Origin: Lyngbya sp. PCC 8106
GTDB taxonomy: Bacteria > Cyanobacteriota > Cyanobacteriia > Cyanobacteriales > Microcoleaceae
DNA: 64,000 nt
Assembly (NCBI RefSeq): GCF_000169095.1
Contig: NZ_AAVU01000002.1
Coordinates: 1-64,000, forward strand
Direction of reading: 5' to 3'
This document shows, in pieces, positions 54,196 to 62,116 of this stretch (positions are counted from its first letter, which is position 1; the number at the start of each line of letters is the position of its first letter). The notes below the pieces were generated by a model. The model was not told the DNA's origin. It ran no database searches and was given only the letters and a program-made list of their open reading frames with translations. The position numbers were made by a program, and so were the translations under genes.

Positions 54196-54477
54196 ATGAA
54201 GAAGCTTATTGGAATCATCAGCGTTGCTTTCGTCGGACTAAACGTAGGTCTACCTGCTCAAGCAATCGGTACCACAGGACAAGACATCGTTTGTGGCTAC
54301 AAGTACAAAGTCGGTGACAGTGGTTGGACAAACGGCAGCATCGGCGGCACAACTCGTCAAAATGCTCGTCTCAGCCGTACCCAAATTCTCTCCGGTCTAG
54401 AAACTGAAGCTGTTGACTCTGGAGAAAGCTTTGATGTTACATACTTGGGATGCCGCGACCCCTATGGTCATAACTAA
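54196..54477 (+). CDS. Small secreted protein with two cysteines
   Basis: The 93 residues follow a perfect AGGAGG six bases before the ATG. A Sec signal peptide (KKLIGIISVAFVGLNVGLPAQA) ends at an AQA-type cleavage site, leaving ~69 residues with Cys in DIVCGYKYKV and LGCRDPYG, probably disulphide-linked. The mature part is rich in Gly, Ser and Thr. I do not recognise a family. The ~275-bp upstream spacer and strong ribosome site suggest an independently regulated, well-translated gene. Its codons are more C-rich than those of its neighbours, consistent with high expression. Confidence 0.7.
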   Translation: MKKLIGIISVAFVGLNVGLPAQAIGTTGQDIVCGYKYKVGDSGWTNGSIGGTTRQNARLSRTQILSGLETEAVDSGESFDVTYLGCRDPYGHN

Positions 54478-54554
54478 TTTGGGAAAACTTCTCCAGTTTT
54501 TAGGCACAACCCAACACCAATATTGTATGGGATGCCAACCTGAGCATATTCAGC

Positions 54555-57341
54555 TCAACAGTCCTCTAGCAACGAATATTTCGCCTGAATAAAGGCTTCT
54601 GCTGATTTGCGATCGCATATCTCTTTATCTATTGTTGCAACCAATAGGTCATCAAGCATCTGCTTAAACTGAGGACTCGGCTTATACCCTAGTTCTTTCA
54701 AATCATTACCATTGAGCAACGGTTTAATATTCCACCACTGGGTTAAATATTGCCAAATTCGATGTCGAACCCATCGCGGACTTTGAACTGCGATTAGGAT
54801 TAATGTTGGCAAATCATAAGGCACTAATAGTCGATAAAATTGACTGGCTAATTGGCATTCTGGCATGAATTTCACCACCTCGGCTAAAGCCGAATCTAAC
54901 TGTTGAAGTCGTTCAATGCTGTCTAGAGAAAATTGTAACGTTTCCGCCACATCACCTCGATATTGCGGTGCTAAATGAGCAATTAAAACCTCTAGTCGCA
55001 TTTGCCAATGAGTTAAAGTTTTCTCAGGATCAAAACGACGCAAACCCCGATCTACCAATCGAATTTGTCGCCACAACTCCGGGTTTAATTCTAACGTCGG
55101 GTGAATACACCGCAACGCTTTTAATTCTCCCAAAAGTTGTAAAGCAGGTTTCCAGTAAGGCGCTTGCAAAATATATTTTAACTCACTTTTCAGCCGAGTT
55201 TCCAAAGCCGGAACTCGTTGGCGAGTCGAGTAATTTTCGGATTGGACTTTTTCATAAATCCCGCTATTAATCGCATACAGAATATAATCTTTAGTTTGAA
55301 ACTCGATTTCAAATCCTAACCGTACTGCAAACCGTACCGCTCGATAAATTCGGGTTGGATCTTCAATAAAACTATTCGCGTGTAAAACTCTAATATTTCG
55401 CGTTTGTAAATCATTCATTCCCCCAAAAAAGTCTAATAATTCACCTTCATAGGGTTGAGTCAAACGCAACGCTAAAGCATTAATTGTAAAATCTCGTCGG
55501 TACAAATCTTGACGAATTGAACTCGCTTCGACTTCCGGGTTCGCTGCGGGATAGGGATAAAACTCTGTTCTCGCCGTTGCAATATCAATCCACAATGAAT
55601 CTAAAACCGGATCATTATGCCACAATAAAGCAGCCGTTTGAAACTGACCATGAACATCTAAACGAGCATTAGCATAGGATTTTTGTAACGCAGAGGCTAA
55701 TTCAACAGCCGGGGGATTTGTACTGTTTTGTTGATTATTTTCTGCATTTTCATAACTTTGATGACAGCCATCAACCACCAAATCAATATCCGTTAATAAT
55801 AGCGTTTTTTCGGGGTCAGCTAACAACAAATCTCGTACCGCTCCCCCCACTAAATAAAGTTGCCAACCCCGTTGTTGGGTGAGTTTAGCCAGTCGGTTCA
55901 ACAGTTCTAATAATGGCGGTGCCAAACGCTGTTCAAGTAACTCTTGAATAGAATTACACGTTGAACCGGGAATACAACCTTGACCTGCTTTTTTTTGCGG
56001 ACGTTGTTGTTGGTGTAGGAGTCGCAAAACATCAGTTCGAGTGACAATTCCCACTAAATTATTCCCGTCTAAAACAGGCAAACGTCCGATATCATACGTG
56101 ACCATTAAAGACTCAATTTCGTGTAACGTTGTATGGGGTGTAATCGTTTTTAATTGGGGAGTCATATACCCTTTTACAGGAGCATGACTAAAGCCATGAT
56201 GCAGTGCAATATCAAGGTCACGTCTGGAAATAATTCCGACTAATTGATCTTGTTCATCTACTACTGATAAACCCGAATGACCATAACGCAGTAAAATTCG
56301 ATGTGCTTCTGCAATTGTTGTTTCTGGACGAATCGTTCTAACGGGAGAAGACATCAACTCACGAGCAACAGGAGGATGGGGAATTTGTGTTTTAAATTCT
56401 TCGACAATTTCAGCTAACTTTTCTTGAGGATTGGTATCTTTAATCACGACAGAAGCGGCTTGAGCATGACCCCCACCTCCGAACGGTTTAAATAATTGAT
56501 TGAGGTTTGTTTCTTCGATGCGAGAACGTCCGATAACCGTTAAACGTTCGGTTTCTTTCTTCTTATTTTGCTGACAATTTCCCAGTAATAACGCATCACT
56601 TTCGGTAATTTCTAGCAGTTGGGAAGCTAAACTCGATAAACCCGGAACATAATCTTCTGTTTCGAGTAAAACCCAAGCCACTTGATAACCATGAACAGTG
56701 ACTTGATTGAGTTGTTCTAATGCAACTGTTAATAAATCTTGTAATTGGTTGGAAAATCCGGGTTGAATATATTCTGCTATTACCTGTAAACTCGCGCCAT
56801 TTTCCATCAACCACGCCAACGCCAAGGCATCTCTGGCTGTACTTCCTTCAAACGTTAGTGAACCCGTATCCACATGAATTCCTAATGCCATTACCGTTGC
56901 TTCGGCGGCGGTTAGCAGCCATTTTGTGTCTTCAGTTTGGCGTTGTTTTTCAGCATTTTGTAGTTTTTCAACGATTAAAGTTGTTGTCGCACCAATGGAT
57001 TCTATTTGAGTGCTGGTTGCGGGAATATTTAACTCACTATCGGGATGATGATCACAGACTGTTATTTCATATAAATTGGGTAAATCAAACCATTCCGATG
57101 CTTTTCCCAAACGTTCGCGATTTTGAGTATCAACAACAGTCAAATAGCGAATATTTTCAGGGTTAACAGAACGCCGTTCAATGAGGGGAAATTCATCCCG
57201 ATGTAAGGCTAAAAAATCTCGCACGGCTGGATGAGAACCGCCTGTTAAAACGATTTTACTTCCCGGATACAAACGCGACAGTCCAACAGCGGCGCCCAAA
57301 GCATCAAAATCTGCGGTGGTATGACATAAAATTAGGTGCAT
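54555..57341 (-). CDS. DHH-CBS-tRNA nucleotidyltransferase fusion (A-adding-type)
   Basis: This 928-residue cytosolic fusion is known across cyanobacteria. The N-terminal DHH/DHHA1 phosphoesterase (~1-315) has VVDTQNRERLG, CDHHPDSELN and a GGGGHAQAASV motif. Two CBS domains (~325-450) follow (VRTIRPETTIAEAHRILLRYG). Then comes a class II nucleotidyltransferase (~500-900), with YLVGGAVRDLLL, the catalytic DIDLVVDG and the RRDFTINALAL motif. Relatives act in CCA-end synthesis, and many cyanobacteria split CC- and A-adding activities between enzymes. The DHH part resembles nanoRNase/pAp phosphatases. All catalytic acids look intact. Confidence 0.9.
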   Translation of the reverse strand: MHLILCHTTADFDALGAAVGLSRLYPGSKIVLTGGSHPAVRDFLALHRDEFPLIERRSVNPENIRYLTVVDTQNRERLGKASEWFDLPNLYEITVCDHHPDSELNIPATSTQIESIGATTTLIVEKLQNAEKQRQTEDTKWLLTAAEATVMALGIHVDTGSLTFEGSTARDALALAWLMENGASLQVIAEYIQPGFSNQLQDLLTVALEQLNQVTVHGYQVAWVLLETEDYVPGLSSLASQLLEITESDALLLGNCQQNKKKETERLTVIGRSRIEETNLNQLFKPFGGGGHAQAASVVIKDTNPQEKLAEIVEEFKTQIPHPPVARELMSSPVRTIRPETTIAEAHRILLRYGHSGLSVVDEQDQLVGIISRRDLDIALHHGFSHAPVKGYMTPQLKTITPHTTLHEIESLMVTYDIGRLPVLDGNNLVGIVTRTDVLRLLHQQQRPQKKAGQGCIPGSTCNSIQELLEQRLAPPLLELLNRLAKLTQQRGWQLYLVGGAVRDLLLADPEKTLLLTDIDLVVDGCHQSYENAENNQQNSTNPPAVELASALQKSYANARLDVHGQFQTAALLWHNDPVLDSLWIDIATARTEFYPYPAANPEVEASSIRQDLYRRDFTINALALRLTQPYEGELLDFFGGMNDLQTRNIRVLHANSFIEDPTRIYRAVRFAVRLGFEIEFQTKDYILYAINSGIYEKVQSENYSTRQRVPALETRLKSELKYILQAPYWKPALQLLGELKALRCIHPTLELNPELWRQIRLVDRGLRRFDPEKTLTHWQMRLEVLIAHLAPQYRGDVAETLQFSLDSIERLQQLDSALAEVVKFMPECQLASQFYRLLVPYDLPTLILIAVQSPRWVRHRIWQYLTQWWNIKPLLNGNDLKELGYKPSPQFKQMLDDLLVATIDKEICDRKSAEAFIQAKYSLLEDC

Positions 57342-57621
57342 GAGAAATAAAGAAACGACGTTAGGAAATAGCTTGAGTTTATTTTAGTTCTTTTTGAGCC
57401 AAATTATAACCATCCTAAGACATGATCTAATTAAACAAGGCTCCTAACTTTTACCTTTGAGAGTTGTGATAAATACACTTATATATACTGTTGTCAAAGA
57501 TATCTATAGAATTTATTCCAGCACTCAGGAAAAATCTTGTGATCACGAACATCTTCCCCAACCCCCACTCTTGCTGTTTAAGAGATTCAATAAACCCTAA
57601 GAAAGTAATAATATTGAGGAT

Positions 57622-57969
57622 TTGAAAGATACAATTTTAGACAAATTTACTGGTGATATTTATGGAATAAATAAGTCTGGTTTTATCACACTTATTGCAA
57701 ATAACTATCAGCACTTGTTTAAACATGAATTAAGTCCCCGTCTTACAATTGAGGTTTTCAATATTTATTCTGGGTCTGATATTGAGTTTTCTGCGATTAT
57801 AGCGGCGCAGCATAACAATTCCAATGCAGCCAACTATGAACAACTTGGAATCAATTTTTTGAGGATTTTCCCAAATGTTGAGATAATAATTCCTCACAAA
57901 TCTCAACGGGAATTCCTGACAAACGACTCAATTCTTCGGCGTCGGGTACACCACCGGGAAGACGAGTAA
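57622..57969 (+). CDS. Doubtful hypothetical protein, possibly a gene remnant
   Basis: The open frame has protein-like sequence in its first ~90 codons (FTGDIYGINKSGFITLIANNY). It lacks a good start (TTG, no ribosome site) and ends inside the antisense secreted-protein gene at 57851-58240. The likeliest reading is a truncated gene whose 3' end was lost where it joins that gene. There is no family I know. Confidence 0.3.
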   Translation: MKDTILDKFTGDIYGINKSGFITLIANNYQHLFKHELSPRLTIEVFNIYSGSDIEFSAIIAAQHNNSNAANYEQLGINFLRIFPNVEIIIPHKSQREFLTNDSILRRRVHHREDE

Positions 57970-58240
57970 CTTCCCAATTTCTACCATTATTAATTAATGC
58001 GACCATTCCCCCTGCTTCTCCCATCACCCAAGTTGCTAAACCAAATAAACCTTCTACTGTTACTTTGGTTACTTCAGGTGTGGGAAGTCCTGGTTGTTGA
58101 ACAGCTTCAACCACCGCAGTCTCAAGGGGACTGGGTAAACTTTGAGCAAAGGTTTTAGGAATTTCGGATAAATTGATTAATCCAATTATCGGAAAAATTA
58201 ACAGCGATCGCCATAACATCTTACAATAATTTTGACTCAT
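57851..58240 (-). CDS. Small secreted hypothetical protein
   Basis: The 129 residues include a signal peptide (LWRSLLIFPIIGLINL ... KTFAQS). A mature part of about 95 residues contains VEGLFGLATWVMGEAGGMVALIN and a Leu-rich C-terminus (EELSRLSGIPVEICEELLSQ). The style is that of a cyanobacterial periplasmic protein of unknown function. The start ATG is at 58240. It lies 205 bases downstream of the alkaline phosphatase with a terminator between, so it is probably its own unit. Confidence 0.6.
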   Translation of the reverse strand: MSQNYCKMLWRSLLIFPIIGLINLSEIPKTFAQSLPSPLETAVVEAVQQPGLPTPEVTKVTVEGLFGLATWVMGEAGGMVALINNGRNWEVTRLPGGVPDAEELSRLSGIPVEICEELLSQHLGKSSKN

Positions 58241-58369
58241 TTGCTGAAATTCCTTAAATTGCCATATGGATTAAGAGGTAAAAGTGAAATGCTTGCTGTA
58301 ATTAAATTTTAGCTTCTTCGCGTGTTCTCAAGCCTAACCCGAGAAAATCTCTATGAATTTTCCCAAAAA

Positions 58370-58397
58370 AATAGGGCGGTTAAAAACCACCCCTATT
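58370..58397 (-). terminator. Rho-independent terminator of the alkaline phosphatase gene
   Basis: AATAGGG-C-GGTT and AACC-A-CCCCTATT pair with a small irregularity around a short A-rich loop. On the minus strand it is followed by seven T residues (58364-58370 region). It lies ~50 bases after the phosphatase stop. Confidence 0.75.
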
Positions 58398-58445
58398 CAT
58401 AAACAACTTTACCGAGTCAGAACTCAGATTTTTGATATCCCAGAA

Positions 58446-61400
58446 TTAGGCGATCAGAGTAAAGGGATCATCAGCCGTTAAATCAGCCGCGTTTACACCT
58501 GTTAAAATCGCTAAAATCTCGCCATTGAAACTCATTTCAGTATCACTTCCGACTTGAGAAATCGAGAGTTGATCCGCACTGAGTTCACCTTTTAACCCTA
58601 ACAAATCAATTCCAACTTCAAAATCAACAATCGTATCAATACCTTCACCAACGGCCAAAACAAAGGTATCAGCACCCTGACCGCCTGAGAAATCATCCCC
58701 AGTTAAGGTATCATTTCCTAAACCGCCATCAATCAGGTCATCGCCATCATCGCCCCAGATGAGATCGTTACCTTCATCGCCGAACAGTTGGTCATTCCCC
58801 GCTTTACCGCCAATTTGGTCATCGCCCAAACCGCCATAAATGATATCATCACCGCCAACCGTACCGCCCGGAGAACGGCTATTTTCGTCACCTCGCAGGG
58901 TATCATCCCCTTCTTCACCGTAGATGATATCATCGCCCAAACCGCCTGCGGCCACATCGTTACCGATATCCGCCCGGATCAGGTCATTGGCATCCTCTCC
59001 GACCAACGTTTCATCGGCGGGTGTACCATCAATTAAGTTGGGGAGAACATCACCAAACAGCGTCCGGTACATGACCTCGTAGATTTCGGTATTATCAACG
59101 GTACTCGGCAATAAATCCGCATTCAGACCGTAGGTTTTGGAAACAATACTACCCGCAAAGTCCGGCGTTCCCACATAAGCAATACCAAAGGGATACTGAT
59201 CGCCATTGGCATCGGGTGCAGAAATAAACGGTTCGCTGTCGCGTCCTTCCGCCCCATCAAAAGGAACCTCAATGGCATCGGAACGATCCGCTAATGTGGG
59301 GTTCACACCAACAGTTCCCACCGTTTCCCCACTGCGATCGTCAACTTCCAAACCCCCCGCATCGCTATCTGCTGCGGTAATAATCAAGGTGTTGGGGTCT
59401 TGGTTGTCAACGAAGTCCATCGCCACACCGATCGCATCATCAGCCCGTTGCATCGCTTCCACAAAGCCACGAGCGTTATTATTGTTGGGGAAATTATCGG
59501 TGCCTTCTTCTTCCATGACCACAAAGAAGCCATCGGGATCTGTGGATAAGATCGGCAATGCCGCTTCTAACATCTCGGCAATGGTGGGCGGATTTTCGTT
59601 TCCGGGTTGACCGTAGTTTTCTAAACCTTCCGCAAAGTTCGCTTCTTCGGTGGTGTCGTTGTAGGTGTCAGTTGCTGCAAAAATCCCCAGAACTTTTTGA
59701 GCATCTTCCGGCAGACTTTGCAGTTGTTCGTGGGTGTAAATGACCGTGTAGCCCATTTCCTCGGCTTCTTCGATCAGGTTGCGACCATCTTCGCGTCTTC
59801 CAACTTCCCCAAAGAAACCCACTTCTCCCTCTGGCAGATAATCAATTTCACCGCCTCCGAAAATAATATCAACACCAGATTCTAAAATTTCTGCGGTGAT
59901 TTCTTCGGTTTCGCCTCGGTTGACCACATCGGCTAAAAATGCCCCGGTTCCGGGTTCGGCGATAATACCGGAATTAATAATAGCGGTGGCTTTGCCGTCG
60001 GCGATCGCTTCTTCCATGATGGTCATTCCCCGCTCCCCGGAACGAGAAATAACGGGAACGCCGTTTTCATCGAACCCAAAAGAAGGCGCAGGTGCTTTGG
60101 TTCCGGTGGCGTGTGTTACCGCCCCAGAGTTGGAAGTCCCCACCAGTTGGTCTTCCATGTGTCCGAGATAAACCCCGGCGTTGGACATCATATCCCAATT
60201 CAAGCGACCATCCGGCCCTTCCTCCACAAAACGGGCGGCGGCAAAATGGGAGGGGCTGGTACCGTCCGGGTGAATAAAGATGACGTTTCCGGTGTCTTTG
60301 GTCGGTTCCGGTGCGGGTTGGGGCGGTTCGGCGGGAACGGGCGAGGGCAGTTCCACATCGAACAGCGTTTGGTACATCACCCGGTAAATGTCGGTGTTAT
60401 CCAATGTACTGGGTAACAGATCGGCGTTGTAACCGAAGGTCTTAGAAACAATACTCCCCGCAAAGTCGGGGGTTCCGGCAAAACCGACTCCGAAGGTGTA
60501 CTGGTTACCATTGGCATCGGGTGCAGAAACAAACGGTTCGGTGTCGCGGCCGCTAGCCCCATCGTAGGGAACTTGAACGGCATCAGAACGATCGGGTAAA
60601 GTGGGGTTAACACCAACGCTGCCAACGGTTTCACCTCGACGGTCAGCAACTTCTAAACCGCCTCCATCGCTGTCTGCTGCGGTAATTAACAGGGTATTGG
60701 GTTTAACGTTTTCGATGTAGTCTTGAGCAACACCAATGGCATCATCGGCCCGCAAAACCGCTTCGATTGTACCCCGAGCGTTATTATTGTTGGCAAAGTT
60801 GTCGGTGGCTTCTTCTTCCATCACCACAAAGAAGCCGTTTTCGTTTTCCGGGGAGAACAGATCCAAGCCTAATGTTACTTCTAACATCTCGGCGATGGTG
60901 GGCGGATTTTCGTTTCCGGGTTGACCGTAGTTTTCCAAACCCGCTTCAACGTTGGCTTCTTCGGTAGTGTCGTTGTAGGTGTCTTCAGCAGCAAAAATCC
61001 CCAGAACTTTTTGGGTATCTTCCGGCAAACTTTCTAGCTGTTCGCGAGTATAAACGATGGTATAACCGATATCTTCCGCTTCTTCAACTAAGTTGCGGCC
61101 ATCTTCGCGAGTCCCTTCTTCGCCAAAAAAACCGAAGGTTCCGACGGGGAGATAGTCGGTTTCGCCTCCACCCAAGATAACGTTAACGCCGGATTCGACG
61201 ATTTCGGCGGTGATTTCTTCGGTTTCGCCTCGGTTGACCACATCGGCTAAAAATACGCCTGTTCCGGGTTCAGCGATAAAGCCGGAGTTGATCACGGCAG
61301 TGGCTTTTCCGGCGGCGATCGCTTCTTCCATGATCGTCATTCCGGGGTCAATGCCCAGGTCGGGGCCACCGAGTTCGGGGCTGAGGCTAGACAGGGAAAC

Positions 61401-61646
61401 AATCGGATCGCCGTTTTCATCCAAACCGTAAGATCCGGCAAAGGGTTTAACGCCCATCGCATGAACCACCGCCCCACCGTTGGAGGTTCCCACGAGTCGG
61501 TCTTCCATGTGTCCGAGATAAACCCCGGCATTGGTCATTTCGTCCCAGTTGAGGCGACCATCCGGCCCTTCTTGGACAAAACGACCCGCAGCAAAGTGAG
61601 ATGGACTGGTTCCATCGGGATGAATGAAGATAACGCTGTTAGACAT
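58446..61646 (-). CDS. Double-headed atypical alkaline phosphatase with RTX tail
   Basis: This 1066-residue predicted exoprotein has no Sec signal. Residues ~1-435 and ~455-860 are two copies of an atypical alkaline-phosphatase domain (both start VIFIHPDGTSPSHFAA; both have ITAADSDxGGLE). RTX repeats (~880-1010, GLGDDIIYGEEGDDTLRGD) and a standard RTX end follow. In the second copy the nucleophile motif is intact, TSNSGAVTHATG. The first copy reads TSNGGAVVHAMG, so it has lost the Ser and two Thr and is probably inactive. The role is scavenging phosphate from organic esters outside the cell. A PHO box was not identified. Confidence 0.88.
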   Translation of the reverse strand: MSNSVIFIHPDGTSPSHFAAGRFVQEGPDGRLNWDEMTNAGVYLGHMEDRLVGTSNGGAVVHAMGVKPFAGSYGLDENGDPIVSLSSLSPELGGPDLGIDPGMTIMEEAIAAGKATAVINSGFIAEPGTGVFLADVVNRGETEEITAEIVESGVNVILGGGETDYLPVGTFGFFGEEGTREDGRNLVEEAEDIGYTIVYTREQLESLPEDTQKVLGIFAAEDTYNDTTEEANVEAGLENYGQPGNENPPTIAEMLEVTLGLDLFSPENENGFFVVMEEEATDNFANNNNARGTIEAVLRADDAIGVAQDYIENVKPNTLLITAADSDGGGLEVADRRGETVGSVGVNPTLPDRSDAVQVPYDGASGRDTEPFVSAPDANGNQYTFGVGFAGTPDFAGSIVSKTFGYNADLLPSTLDNTDIYRVMYQTLFDVELPSPVPAEPPQPAPEPTKDTGNVIFIHPDGTSPSHFAAARFVEEGPDGRLNWDMMSNAGVYLGHMEDQLVGTSNSGAVTHATGTKAPAPSFGFDENGVPVISRSGERGMTIMEEAIADGKATAIINSGIIAEPGTGAFLADVVNRGETEEITAEILESGVDIIFGGGEIDYLPEGEVGFFGEVGRREDGRNLIEEAEEMGYTVIYTHEQLQSLPEDAQKVLGIFAATDTYNDTTEEANFAEGLENYGQPGNENPPTIAEMLEAALPILSTDPDGFFVVMEEEGTDNFPNNNNARGFVEAMQRADDAIGVAMDFVDNQDPNTLIITAADSDAGGLEVDDRSGETVGTVGVNPTLADRSDAIEVPFDGAEGRDSEPFISAPDANGDQYPFGIAYVGTPDFAGSIVSKTYGLNADLLPSTVDNTEIYEVMYRTLFGDVLPNLIDGTPADETLVGEDANDLIRADIGNDVAAGGLGDDIIYGEEGDDTLRGDENSRSPGGTVGGDDIIYGGLGDDQIGGKAGNDQLFGDEGNDLIWGDDGDDLIDGGLGNDTLTGDDFSGGQGADTFVLAVGEGIDTIVDFEVGIDLLGLKGELSADQLSISQVGSDTEMSFNGEILAILTGVNAADLTADDPFTLIA

Positions 61647-62116
61647 TTTGCTGTGTTGTCAGGTAGATGTTGATTTTGTTGACGTAAAAACCTCATCGAG
61701 CTTGAAGTGAATTTGTTCAGACTTCAAAGCTCAATTCAAGAGACGAACTTCCGGCAAAAACTTACTGGTACACCCAGATGCACAGAGTGAAAATCTTTAA
61801 AAAACTTTACTCTCAAAGTAGATTATTTCATTGAGATTAAATATAAATTATGCTTAAGTTATTTTTCGGTTAAACTCGAATACTTTTTTTATAAAAACAA
61901 TTCATTCACTTAAAATGTCATTATAATTTTCATAAATATCGCTCATCCTATCTATAATTTCCCCTACAAGGAGAGATACAATTGTCCTACTAACCCCATC
62001 AACCCCGAAATTTTTTGTTTAGAATGAAATAACCCTGGCCTTTCAAAATGGCGCAGGGAGAATTGGAGAGGGTAGGAGAGAGGTTGAAGTTGAGGTGAAT
62101 ATACAAAACTAAATTA
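61647..62116. other. Intergenic spacer
   Basis: These 470 AT-rich bases lie upstream of the phosphatase (minus) and downstream of the histidine kinase (minus). I see no coding frame, tRNA or repeat, only a purine-rich stretch at 62048-62100. The phosphatase promoter should lie in the first ~150 bases. Confidence 0.4.
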
